Source: Pseudomonas sp. Root562 (GTDB lineage Bacteria > Pseudomonadota > Gammaproteobacteria > Pseudomonadales > Pseudomonadaceae). Taken from it: 49,969 nt of DNA. The position numbers and the translations under genes are program-made. The stretch lies in contig NZ_LMGK01000013.1 of the NCBI RefSeq assembly GCF_001427125.1, positions 1,751-51,719 on the forward strand, written 5' to 3'. The stretch's first letter is position 1. Each line of letters starts with the position of its first letter. Below, in pieces: positions 27,363-34,960 of this stretch. Under the pieces are notes generated by a model that saw only the letters and a program-made list of their open reading frames with translations, was not told the DNA's origin and searched no databases.

Positions 27363-28316
27363 GTGCCCAATCAAGCCTCCCCTTCACCGCAAACAGTGTG
27401 CGTCGTGATCCCGATGTACAACGGCGCCGCAAGCATTGAGCAAACGCTGTCATCGCTGGCCGAGCAAACCCGGCTGCCCGATCACGTCATCGTCGTCGAC
27501 GACGGTTCTACGGATGACGGACCCCAGCGGGTCAGAGACTTCGTCGCGCCGTTTCGCCTGACACTGTTGCAGCAGGCCAACGAAGGCCAGGCCAGTGCTC
27601 GTAATCACGGGATGCGCCACTCTCAGGAAACCTTTGTCGCGATGCTCGACGCCGACGATCAATTTCGCCCGCAAAAGCTGGAGTTACAACTGGCCCTGTA
27701 TGACGAACTCACGCGTCAGGGTCGGCAGGTGGGGTTGATCGACTGCTACACGCAGGTCAATTACAGCGACGGCAGGCGGCAACTGGACAACGTGCGCAAG
27801 AGCGGCAGGCATTTCTACGATTTCATCCACGCCAACGTCGTCAATGGCGTATCCACCGCGTTGGTCAAACGCGACGTGATCATGCAACTGGGTGGCTTCG
27901 ATGCCAGCCTGCGTTACTCCGAAGACCGTTACATGTGGACGCGGATCGCCGAACATTGGGAGATCCACACGGTGCCGCAAATTCTGCTGGAGCGCACGGT
28001 CAACGCCGGCAACATGACCGCGCAACCGAAAAAGTACTACCAGAACAAGATCAGGTTCATCGAGGTGTACCTTGCCCGCTATGGCGCGCAGCTCAGCAAA
28101 CAGCAACGGATCGATTTCGTGCTGGGTAACCACACTGACTTTCTCAATGCGTTTTCCCGACGCGACGAGCATGCCGAAGTGATCGATGTGTACCGGCGAA
28201 TGCTCGAGTGCTCCTGGCAAGCGCTGATCTTCCACAACGGCAAACCGACCTTGCGCTACCTCTATGCCCGCGCCAAAACCTTGCGCAAGGCAACGGCGTC
28301 AACCACCGCTCATTGA
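27363..28316 (+). CDS. Glycosyltransferase family 2
   Basis: A 317-residue GT-A enzyme: VVIPMYNGAASIEQTLSSL, VVDDGSTDDG, the region GQASARNHGM, and the metal-binding LDADDQF. A C-terminal extension follows, with LRYSEDRYMWTRIAEHW, where ED-x3-W is the usual catalytic-base region. It would add one sugar of the repeat at the cytoplasmic membrane face. It starts 17 bp after the Wzy gene with AAAGGAGAATC as a strong ribosome-binding site, and is followed 13 bp later by the flippase gene. Confidence 0.93.
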   Translation: MPNQASPSPQTVCVVIPMYNGAASIEQTLSSLAEQTRLPDHVIVVDDGSTDDGPQRVRDFVAPFRLTLLQQANEGQASARNHGMRHSQETFVAMLDADDQFRPQKLELQLALYDELTRQGRQVGLIDCYTQVNYSDGRRQLDNVRKSGRHFYDFIHANVVNGVSTALVKRDVIMQLGGFDASLRYSEDRYMWTRIAEHWEIHTVPQILLERTVNAGNMTAQPKKYYQNKIRFIEVYLARYGAQLSKQQRIDFVLGNHTDFLNAFSRRDEHAEVIDVYRRMLECSWQALIFHNGKPTLRYLYARAKTLRKATASTTAH

Positions 28317-28329
28317 ACCGGTACCCGCC

Positions 28330-29748
28330 ATGGCTAATCATCGTCTGGTGACATTGACCTGGATCTTCACCGAGAAATTCGGCCTGATCTTCCTGTCGAT
28401 GATTACCTTTGTCGCCTATGCCAGGCTGCTGTCGCCCGCAGAGTTGGGGGTGGGCACCGTCATCATTGCCATCGTCGAGTTGATCGGGCTAGTGTATTCG
28501 TCGGTTCTGGAAGACCCGCTGGTACGGCTCGAACGGCTGGAAGACAAACACATCAGCACGGCGTTCTGGGCCTCGGTCCTCGTCAGCCTGGTGTCGATCG
28601 TCGTCATCTCGGTCGCGGTGATGCTGTACACGCCCGACCCGCTGCTGCGATGGTTGACGGCGGTGGCCTCGGTGAAAATCCTTTTCACGATGATGGCGCG
28701 TGTCTATGTCGCGCAAATGCGCCGCAGCGGCGACTTCAAGACACTGGCATCGCGCACGTTGCTGGGCAAGGTGGTAGGCGGTGTCGGCGGCATCGCTGTG
28801 GCGCTCTGGGGACTGGGTGCCTGGGCGGTCGTTGCCCAGGCGCTGCTCATGGAGTTCGTGTCCATCATCGTTTTGATGCGCGCAGATCCGCGGCGCATTG
28901 CCTTTTACATTGACCGTCCTTTCTTGCGCGAACTGTTGAAAGCCGGCGCACCGGTTGCCATCAACGCACTGAGTTCACAAACGCTGCAGCGCGGGGTCAA
29001 CGTGGTGCTTGGGATGACGGCCGGCGTGAACGCGGTCGGCATGTTCAACATGGCGATGCGCATCATCGAACTGCCACGCACTGCGATTTATAACGGTCTG
29101 TTGAGCTATGCATTGCCGGCGTTCGCCCGGCGCAGCGCAGAACCCCTGCGATTGCTCGGGATCCTGGGTGACTCAACCGCCGTCAGCGGCTTTCTGTTGA
29201 CGCCCTTGTTCATTGGCCTCGCGCTGACGGCAAACGACCTCATCCTGTTGATATTCGGTGCCAAGTGGGCCGAAGCCATTCCCCTGCTGCAAGTGCTGGC
29301 CTGCACGGCGGCCATCGGTAACACCGCCATGTACGCCACCACCGCACTGGTGGCGGTCAACCGCAGCCACCTCACGATCAAAGCCGAAGTGGCAACCACT
29401 GTACTGGCGCTGGCGCTGGTGTACGGCTTCGGTACCTTTTATGGCGGTATGGCCGCGGCGCTCGCGCTGCTGACGCGGATGTTGATCATCACACCGTTGC
29501 AAATCCGTGGACTCAACGCAGCCATCGGTTACGGCTGGCGCCGGTACTTCGACTCCAATTACCGCAGCGTGATTGCCTCACTCGTCATGGCCGCAACCGT
29601 CTTGTACGTGTCACCGCAGCTGGGTTTGCAAGGCTACCTGCACCTGGTCTGCAACATTGTGGTGGGTGCGCTGAGCTATGCCGTGGCGTATAGCGTCATG
29701 CACCCGCGCTGGCCACAGGAATTCAAATCGGTTTTCACCACCCGCTGA
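28330..29748 (+). CDS. Wzx-type oligosaccharide flippase
   Basis: About 472 residues with twelve to fourteen hydrophobic helices, belonging to the polysaccharide-biosynthesis branch of the MATE-like flippases. Segments such as YARLLSPAELGVGTVIIAIVE, APVAINALSSQTLQRGVNVVLG and IFGAKWAEAIPLLQVLA match that family. It would translocate the undecaprenyl-linked repeat unit from cytoplasm to periplasm for Wzy. The frame is open from 28264 inside the previous gene; ATG 28330 is chosen because it clears the previous stop and gives a proper N-terminus. Confidence 0.9.
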   Translation: MANHRLVTLTWIFTEKFGLIFLSMITFVAYARLLSPAELGVGTVIIAIVELIGLVYSSVLEDPLVRLERLEDKHISTAFWASVLVSLVSIVVISVAVMLYTPDPLLRWLTAVASVKILFTMMARVYVAQMRRSGDFKTLASRTLLGKVVGGVGGIAVALWGLGAWAVVAQALLMEFVSIIVLMRADPRRIAFYIDRPFLRELLKAGAPVAINALSSQTLQRGVNVVLGMTAGVNAVGMFNMAMRIIELPRTAIYNGLLSYALPAFARRSAEPLRLLGILGDSTAVSGFLLTPLFIGLALTANDLILLIFGAKWAEAIPLLQVLACTAAIGNTAMYATTALVAVNRSHLTIKAEVATTVLALALVYGFGTFYGGMAAALALLTRMLIITPLQIRGLNAAIGYGWRRYFDSNYRSVIASLVMAATVLYVSPQLGLQGYLHLVCNIVVGALSYAVAYSVMHPRWPQEFKSVFTTR

Positions 29749-29778
29749 ACTCAGTCACTGAGACAGGAAGACCTCACC

Positions 29779-30834
29779 ATGCGCAAAACTACGTTGATTA
29801 CTGGCGGCGCCGGCTACATCGGCTCTCATACCGCTTTGGCGCTTATCAATGCCGGACACAAAGTGCTGGTGCTCGACAACCTGTGCAACAGCTGCCGTGA
29901 GTGCATTGCGCGCCTTGAGCAACTGACCCTGACCCGGGTTGATTTCATCAATGGCGACATCCGTGATACGGCCCTGCTGGACACCATCTTCAACCGCTAC
30001 GACATTGATGCCGTGGTGCATTTTGCCAGCCTCAAATCCGTAGAAGAAAGCGTGCGCAAGCCGCTGGACTACTACGCCAACAATGTCGCCGGCACGCTTG
30101 AACTGTGCCGGGCAATGGCTCGCAACAACGTATTCCAGCTGGTGTTCAGCTCTTCGGCCACGGTTTATGGCGAGCCCACACGCACACCGATTGCCGAAGA
30201 TTTCGGCACCGGCAAACCGGTCAATCCCTATGGCCGTACCAAGCTCATGATCGAAGAGTTGCTCACCGATCTGTGCCACTCCGACCCACGCTGGAGCATC
30301 GGCCTGCTGCGCTACTTCAATCCGATTGGTGCTCACGAAAGCGCAATGATCGGCGAAGACCCCAGAGGCCGCCCCAATAACCTGTTGCCGTGCCTGACGC
30401 AGGTCGCGATTGGCCGCACCCCCGAACTCACGGTGTACGGCAACGATTACCCGACCGTGGATGGCACCTGCGTGCGCGACTACATCCACGTGGTCGACCT
30501 TGCCATCGGCCACCTCAAGGCACTTCAGGTATTGCAGCACACCCGCGGCATCGATTTCTGGAACCTGGGCACTGGCATTGGCTATAGCGTGCTGCAGATC
30601 ATCCACAGTTTCGAAGACATCACCGGCATCAGCATTCCTTATCGCTTCGCACCGCGACGCGAAGGTGACATCGCGCAAATGTGGGCCGATCCGAGCAAGG
30701 CAGCACGTGAATTGGGATGGAGCGCGCAACGTGGCCTGGAACAAATGATCATCGATACCTGGCGGTGGCAGTCGTGTAATCCGCAGGGGTATCAATCTTC
30801 GTTCGAAACCCCGTCGCTGGTTGCAGTCAAATGA
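29779..30834 (+). CDS. galE: UDP-glucose 4-epimerase
   Basis: A 351-residue NAD-dependent epimerase interconverting UDP-glucose and UDP-galactose. The NAD loop is TGGAGYIGSHTAL near the start, followed by DNLCNSCRECI, SSSATVYGEPTRTPI, and the catalytic NPYGRTKLMIEE (Tyr/Lys pair). The C-terminal substrate domain contains VDGTCVRDYIHVVDLA. All features match GalE, which suggests galactose in the repeat unit. AGACAGGAAGACC precedes the start. Its last four bases overlap the start of the glycanase gene (ATGA). Confidence 0.93.
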   Translation: MRKTTLITGGAGYIGSHTALALINAGHKVLVLDNLCNSCRECIARLEQLTLTRVDFINGDIRDTALLDTIFNRYDIDAVVHFASLKSVEESVRKPLDYYANNVAGTLELCRAMARNNVFQLVFSSSATVYGEPTRTPIAEDFGTGKPVNPYGRTKLMIEELLTDLCHSDPRWSIGLLRYFNPIGAHESAMIGEDPRGRPNNLLPCLTQVAIGRTPELTVYGNDYPTVDGTCVRDYIHVVDLAIGHLKALQVLQHTRGIDFWNLGTGIGYSVLQIIHSFEDITGISIPYRFAPRREGDIAQMWADPSKAARELGWSAQRGLEQMIIDTWRWQSCNPQGYQSSFETPSLVAVK

Positions 30835-32297
30835 TGTTCAGGGGTTGTCTGCTGCTGGTACTGCTGTGGGTTTCGCTGGCTTGCACCGCCGCACAATCGC
30901 CCCCCACCACCGGGCTGGTGCTGTGGCTGGACGGCGCCGATGCGAACACGCTGACCCTGGGCGCGCAGGACAGTGTCCAGCGCTGGAACGACAAATCCGG
31001 AAAATCCCATCACGCCACAGTCGATGATGGCGCCTCCAAGCCACAGCGCATGGCAAACGCTCTCAATGGCCATTCGGTGGTGCGTTTCAGTGGCGTGTCG
31101 GGGTTTCTGGGAAAAACCGTCCGCAGCGCCAAAGGCCCGGTCACGGTATTGATCGTTTCCCGCCGATTGGCCGAACAAGCCGAGGTTGATCCCTGGCAAC
31201 GCTTGTTCAGCTCACGCCCGCAAAGCACCGACAACGATAACGTGTTGCCGAATTTCGCCGTCAGCCTGCAACAGACCACGGCGTATGCGCCGACCGTATC
31301 CGTCCTGGAGCTTTACGATGTGCCGATTGGCCCCTATGCCGTCGGGCGCAATGCCATTGGCAATTCTGAAAACTTTCGCGGCGACATCGCGGAAGTGTTG
31401 GTGTACGACCGTGCGTTTGCCTCCCTCGCAGAACGCCAGCATGCATTTCAGTACCTGGCGGATAAATGGTCGGTTGCCATTCCGAAATCAGCCAATACAT
31501 GGACCCGCGTCGGACCACTGGGCCCACTGCCGAAACGGGTCAACGCCAATCTGCCGCTGTCCGATCAGGCCAATACCGGTAAGTGGATTCTCAACAGCAA
31601 ACTGTCCGACGACTTCAATGGCAGCACCCTCGATCGCCAACGCTGGCACGTCAACAATGCCATCGGCAACGAGTCGCTGGGACGCAAACCGGCGTTGTTC
31701 ACGCCGAACAATGCATCCGTCAACAACGGCAACCTGAACATTGTCTTCCGCAAGGAAACCTTGCCGCAGAAGTACGTCCAGCTCGGCTTCAAGGACTACA
31801 CCTCCGCCATGGTCCGAACCATTGAAAAGGGCTTCTACGGATACTATGAAGCACGCGCCAAACCCATGAATTCTGCGGGTTCCAGCGCATTCTGGCTGGC
31901 GTGGACGGGTATGGAGGACAACGCCACCGAAATCGACATTTTCGAAATCGGCGGCAAAACCAAAAACGCGGCGCTCGACCGCTCGTACAACATGAATGCC
32001 CACGTGTGGGCTACACCGCAAAGCAAGGAGCACTTGGCCGACGGCAGCACCTGGATCAGTCCATGGCGCCTGGCGGACGACTTCCATGTCTACGGTTTCG
32101 ACTGGCAGCCCGACACCCTGAGTTGGTACGTCGATGGTGTACTGGTCAGGGAATCAAAGAACACCCATTTTTACTTCCCGATGGAGGTGATCTTCGACAG
32201 CGAAGCCATGTGGAAATGGTTTGGTGTAGTCGACGATGCCGACCTGCCTTCCACCTTCGAAGTCGACTATTTCCGCCTGTGGCAACGCAATCGATAG
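30831..32297 (+). CDS. Secreted GH16 glycoside hydrolase with N-terminal lectin-like domain
   Basis: A 488-residue protein. A signal peptide covers about residues 1-21 (LACTAAQS). Residues 25-215 form a concanavalin/LamG-like domain (LVLWLDGADANTL to LVYDRAFASLAERQHAF). The C-terminal half is a GH16 domain (DDFNGSTLDRQRWHV, FYGYYEARAKP, FWLAWTG) with the catalytic EIDIFE (nucleophile Glu367, acid/base Glu372), followed by DDFHVYGFDWQPDTLSWYVDG. The overall pattern is closer to agarase/porphyranase-like GH16 members than to lichenases. It probably cuts the polymer made by this locus for release or length control. ATGA overlap with galE. Confidence 0.9.
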   Translation: MMFRGCLLLVLLWVSLACTAAQSPPTTGLVLWLDGADANTLTLGAQDSVQRWNDKSGKSHHATVDDGASKPQRMANALNGHSVVRFSGVSGFLGKTVRSAKGPVTVLIVSRRLAEQAEVDPWQRLFSSRPQSTDNDNVLPNFAVSLQQTTAYAPTVSVLELYDVPIGPYAVGRNAIGNSENFRGDIAEVLVYDRAFASLAERQHAFQYLADKWSVAIPKSANTWTRVGPLGPLPKRVNANLPLSDQANTGKWILNSKLSDDFNGSTLDRQRWHVNNAIGNESLGRKPALFTPNNASVNNGNLNIVFRKETLPQKYVQLGFKDYTSAMVRTIEKGFYGYYEARAKPMNSAGSSAFWLAWTGMEDNATEIDIFEIGGKTKNAALDRSYNMNAHVWATPQSKEHLADGSTWISPWRLADDFHVYGFDWQPDTLSWYVDGVLVRESKNTHFYFPMEVIFDSEAMWKWFGVVDDADLPSTFEVDYFRLWQRNR

Positions 32298-32492
32298 CGT
32301 CACACAAAGGCCGAGGTGCCCTTGGTCTTGTTGCTTCGGATCCGCTTCACTTCCCGCACGTTGTAACTGCGTGCCCACTTCAATTGAAGTCCCTGAGGCG
32401 CTACTGCCGCCATAGCGTACGCCCTGGGTAAAATTTCAATCGGCAGGGAGGTCAGTATTCATTTCGCGCTAACAAGTATGGAGCGCATATAC

Positions 32493-33539
32493 ATGATCAA
32501 GCGACGATTAAACGAACTGGATTTGCTGCGTTTCCTTGCTGCCATCGCTGTAGTGTTTTTTCACTATGCGTTTCGCGGTTATGCCAAAGGAGACATGTCT
32601 ACCATGCCCTACCCGCTATTGGCTGAGCCCGCCAAATACGGTTATTTGGGCGTTGAACTGTTTTTCATGATCAGTGGGTTTGTCATTCTGATGACCGCTT
32701 CGAGCAATAATCTGAGAGCGTTTTTTATCTCCCGCGTCGTCCGCCTCTGCCCGGCTTTCTGGGTGTGCTGCACGATCACCTTTGCAATCACCCTTGCCAT
32801 TGGACAGCCCAGATATAGCGCTGATTTTTATCAATACATCATCAACATGGCATTCCTGAGCGAGCTGATGGGAGTTCCACAAATCGACGGCGTGTACTGG
32901 TCACTATTTGTAGAAATTCAATTCTATCTAATGATTTCCATCTTGTTGGCCTTCAAGAAAATAGAAAAAGTAGAGACCTACCTCGTGTTCTGGCTGCTGA
33001 TATCCGCCACTGCCGAACTTCTCGCTTTTGAAAAGCTGCGCTCGATACTGATTACTGATTACGCTGCCTATTTCATAGCAGGCGCAACCTTCTACATCAT
33101 ATGGGCCAAGGGCATCACGAAAACACGGGTTTTCCTGCTGGCGGGTGCGCTGGCATTAGCCAACTACACGGCAATTGTCTGGGCCGAATTGCTCGAATCA
33201 AAATACGCAACCGAATACAACCCGCTGATCGTATGCAGCGTCATCGGTCTGTTCTTCATCACGTTTATCTTGATCTCAACCAACAAAACGGGAGCCATAG
33301 CGACATACAACTGGACCGCATTGGGCGCGCTGACCTACCCGCTTTACCTGCTGCATCAAATGATCGGATTCATGATCTTCAACATTGCCTATCCGGCTGT
33401 GAACTCACACATATTGCTTTGGGGCACCATCGTCTTGATGCTGGGTGCGTCTTACGCCATCAACAAACTCATAGAAATCCCCATGGCCAGGTCCATTAAA
33501 AAATTCCTTTCGTTATCTTTCATACGTGTCTGGGGATGA
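32493..33539 (+). CDS. Membrane acyltransferase (acyltransferase 3 family)
   Basis: About 348 residues with ten hydrophobic helices. The N-terminal ELDLLRFLAAIAVVFFHYAF carries the conserved arginine and histidine of acyltransferase 3 proteins; GYLGVELFFMISGFVI and ISRVVRLCPAFW follow. These enzymes O-acetylate or otherwise acylate sugars at the inner membrane, so it probably decorates this polysaccharide. GGAG nine bases upstream supports 32493 over the ATG at 32478. A 195-bp gap without obvious signals separates it from the glycanase gene. Its base composition is visibly more AT-rich than the rest of the cluster, pointing to a later acquisition. Confidence 0.88.
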   Translation: MIKRRLNELDLLRFLAAIAVVFFHYAFRGYAKGDMSTMPYPLLAEPAKYGYLGVELFFMISGFVILMTASSNNLRAFFISRVVRLCPAFWVCCTITFAITLAIGQPRYSADFYQYIINMAFLSELMGVPQIDGVYWSLFVEIQFYLMISILLAFKKIEKVETYLVFWLLISATAELLAFEKLRSILITDYAAYFIAGATFYIIWAKGITKTRVFLLAGALALANYTAIVWAELLESKYATEYNPLIVCSVIGLFFITFILISTNKTGAIATYNWTALGALTYPLYLLHQMIGFMIFNIAYPAVNSHILLWGTIVLMLGASYAINKLIEIPMARSIKKFLSLSFIRVWG

Positions 33540-33562
33540 TTGGCTGGCCAATGTAGCAACAT

Positions 33563-33585
33563 AAAAAAGCCCGCGATTAGCGGGC
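33563..33585 (-). terminator. Rho-independent terminator for the leftward small gene
   Basis: On the minus strand GCCCGC-TAATC-GCGGGC is followed by TTTTTT. The stem is perfect (6 bp). It lies just past the stop of the acidic-protein gene and also faces the end of the acyltransferase gene. Confidence 0.85.
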
Positions 33586-33607
33586 AGTCGGAATGCTTCA
33601 AACTTGT

Positions 33608-33916
33608 TCAGGCGCCCGATTCAGGATCACTTGCCGGCACGCCGCGCTGCTCTTTTTCACCTTCGCCCAATTCGTTCATCTGTGGGTCGGCATCAGGATC
33701 ATCGGCGCGGCTGTTGGTGCCAGATTGCGGGTGCTCACTCGATACCGAGTTAGTTGCATCCACATCCGCCATATCTTCATCCACAGGCGATTCATCGTCC
33801 GGCGGTAACGGCACTTCATACTGGTTCCAGCTCGGATCATGGCCCGCTTCGTTATCCGTTGTGCGTGTTTCGCGCTGCTGCGATTTGTTGCCGGGTGCAT
33901 TCTCGTCGATTTCCAT
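33608..33916 (-). CDS. Small acidic, probably disordered protein
   Basis: A 102-residue protein, highly acidic and rich in Pro, Ser, Glu and Asp (PLPPDDESPVDEDMADVDA; DDPDADPQMNELGEGEKE), with no hydrophobic segment and almost certainly disordered. GGAGAGTCACC precedes the start and a strong terminator follows, so expression is credible. I recognise no characterised family; function unknown. Confidence 0.7.
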   Translation of the reverse strand: MEIDENAPGNKSQQRETRTTDNEAGHDPSWNQYEVPLPPDDESPVDEDMADVDATNSVSSEHPQSGTNSRADDPDADPQMNELGEGEKEQRGVPASDPESGA

Positions 33917-34069
33917 GGTGACTCTCCGCTCTCATGCTCGGTAAATCCGCGCTTAAACGTAAGAAAGTCACACCATGGACGAGTGCCCGGCATTGGACGA
34001 ATGGCAAAAACGAAGCACCCGACCCCGCCCTCGCCTGCATGGTTCGGCTCATCTATTCAGCATTTGGAC

Positions 34070-34288
34070 TCAAGCGACTTTAAGCGCTTCGACACGCACC
34101 CGGCCATCAGCCATGAGCTGCAGATACTCACGCCACTTCTGGAAAGCTTGCTGCTGCCTGCTGGAAGCTTCCAGCCACAAAGCGCCACCGATGTGCTCGA
34201 CCGGGATGGACATCATCTGCGAAATCGCGAGATCAAGCTCATTAGCGAGCTCACGCCCATTCGGCAAATCGAGGATTAGTGGTCGCAT
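34070..34288 (-). CDS. Small protein of unknown function
   Basis: A 72-residue protein (MRPLILDLPNGRELANELDL start) that looks like a compact helical domain, with QQQAFQKWREYLQLMADGR in its second half. An AGG-containing ribosome-binding site lies eight to ten bases upstream (GACAGGTTTCT). No family recognised. It is one of three small minus-strand genes in a row and overlaps no other plausible gene. Confidence 0.6.
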   Translation of the reverse strand: MRPLILDLPNGRELANELDLAISQMMSIPVEHIGGALWLEASSRQQQAFQKWREYLQLMADGRVRVEALKVA

Positions 34289-34419
34289 AGAAACCTGTCT
34301 TTTTTTTGGGCTACTTCAATGACTTGCGAAACGGTTGATCGTGCGTAGGTTCCGACGAACGGTAGTCAGTATCTATATCCAGCTCCTGTCACCACGAAGT
34401 TGCGAAAACTCCCGCCAAT

Positions 34420-34446
34420 AAAAAACCCCGGCGGCTGCCAGGGTTT
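34420..34446 (-). terminator. Rho-independent terminator for the 52-residue gene
   Basis: Reading leftward, AACCCTGGC-AGCC-GCCGGGGTT followed by T's: a 7-bp core stem with one G-T wobble extended by A-T pairs, ending in a run of six T. It lies about 60 bp after the small acidic gene's stop. Confidence 0.75.
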
Positions 34447-34504
34447 GATTCGATGCAATGTAGGCCCTTGCGGATGGACGGGCCTTCTGGCTATTGAATC
34501 CGTC

Positions 34505-34663
34505 TCAGTCGTCCTGATCTATCTGATCAAGAAAATCAACGTCATCATCTTCTTCGCCAACAATTGCCTGAGCGTCCTCTTCACCCCATGACTCGTCATC
34601 ATGGAATTCATGATCGAGCAGGTGGTCGTGCTCGGGTTCTGGGATATCTCTTTCTTCGCTCAT
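34505..34663 (-). CDS. Very small acidic protein (52 residues)
   Basis: A 52-codon gene found by reading the minus strand: MSEERDIPEPEHDHLLDHEF, followed by an extremely acidic tail with GEEDAQ, VGEEDDDVDF and a final DQDD. About 40% of its residues are Asp or Glu and there are four histidines. A GGTAAG element precedes the ATG and a good terminator follows. The strong amino-acid bias is unlike a chance frame. Function unknown; acidic mini-proteins may act as DNA mimics or metal binders, but nothing here shows it. Confidence 0.65.
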   Translation of the reverse strand: MSEERDIPEPEHDHLLDHEFHDDESWGEEDAQAIVGEEDDDVDFLDQIDQDD

Positions 34664-34800
34664 GACTTACCGCAGCAAATTTGAAAAGAGCGGACTGTAT
34701 ATGCAGATTCGTTTCTTCCGTCAATGATCACGAAACAACGACGTGCTCTTCATCGAGATCACCGGGTAGTTTTGCAGGATCCAGCGGTATTCGGCTCTAT

Positions 34801-34868
34801 GAGAGTCCAGTGACGTCCATCAAGAGCCGACGTTTTTGTGGGGGGAAAAGTAGGGGTAACTTACTTTT
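34801..34868 (+). other. Attachment-site-like stretch before the integrase remnant
   Basis: Contains GTCCAGTGACGTCCATCAAG and then TTTTTGTGGGG and AGTAGGGGTAACTTACTTTT directly before the integrase start. From memory, stretches of this kind (GTCCA..GTCCA followed by TTTTTGTGGG and GGGTAACTT) occur upstream of phage-type integrases in pseudomonads. No tRNA gene is visible next to it, and the partner repeat was not found in the window. Confidence 0.4.
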
Positions 34869-34943
34869 ATGGCCAAAATCACCATCAAAGAACTTGAGTC
34901 GCTGACCTCTGAAGATGCCAGCCGAATCCGTAGGGAAGATGAC
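34869..34943 (+). pseudogene. Truncated tyrosine integrase (N-terminal remnant)
   Basis: The frame opens MAKITIKELESLTSEDASRI, the N-terminal Arm-binding start of P4-type site-specific integrases, with the usual leader in front. After about 25 codons (..RIRRED) the similarity stops, and the remaining frame runs antisense into the MFS gene at 34961. Only the first tip of a gene of about 400 codons is left, so it is non-functional. It marks a former integration point at the left border of the catabolic locus. Confidence 0.6.
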
Positions 34944-34960
34944 CATCAGCGCTGTTCTTT

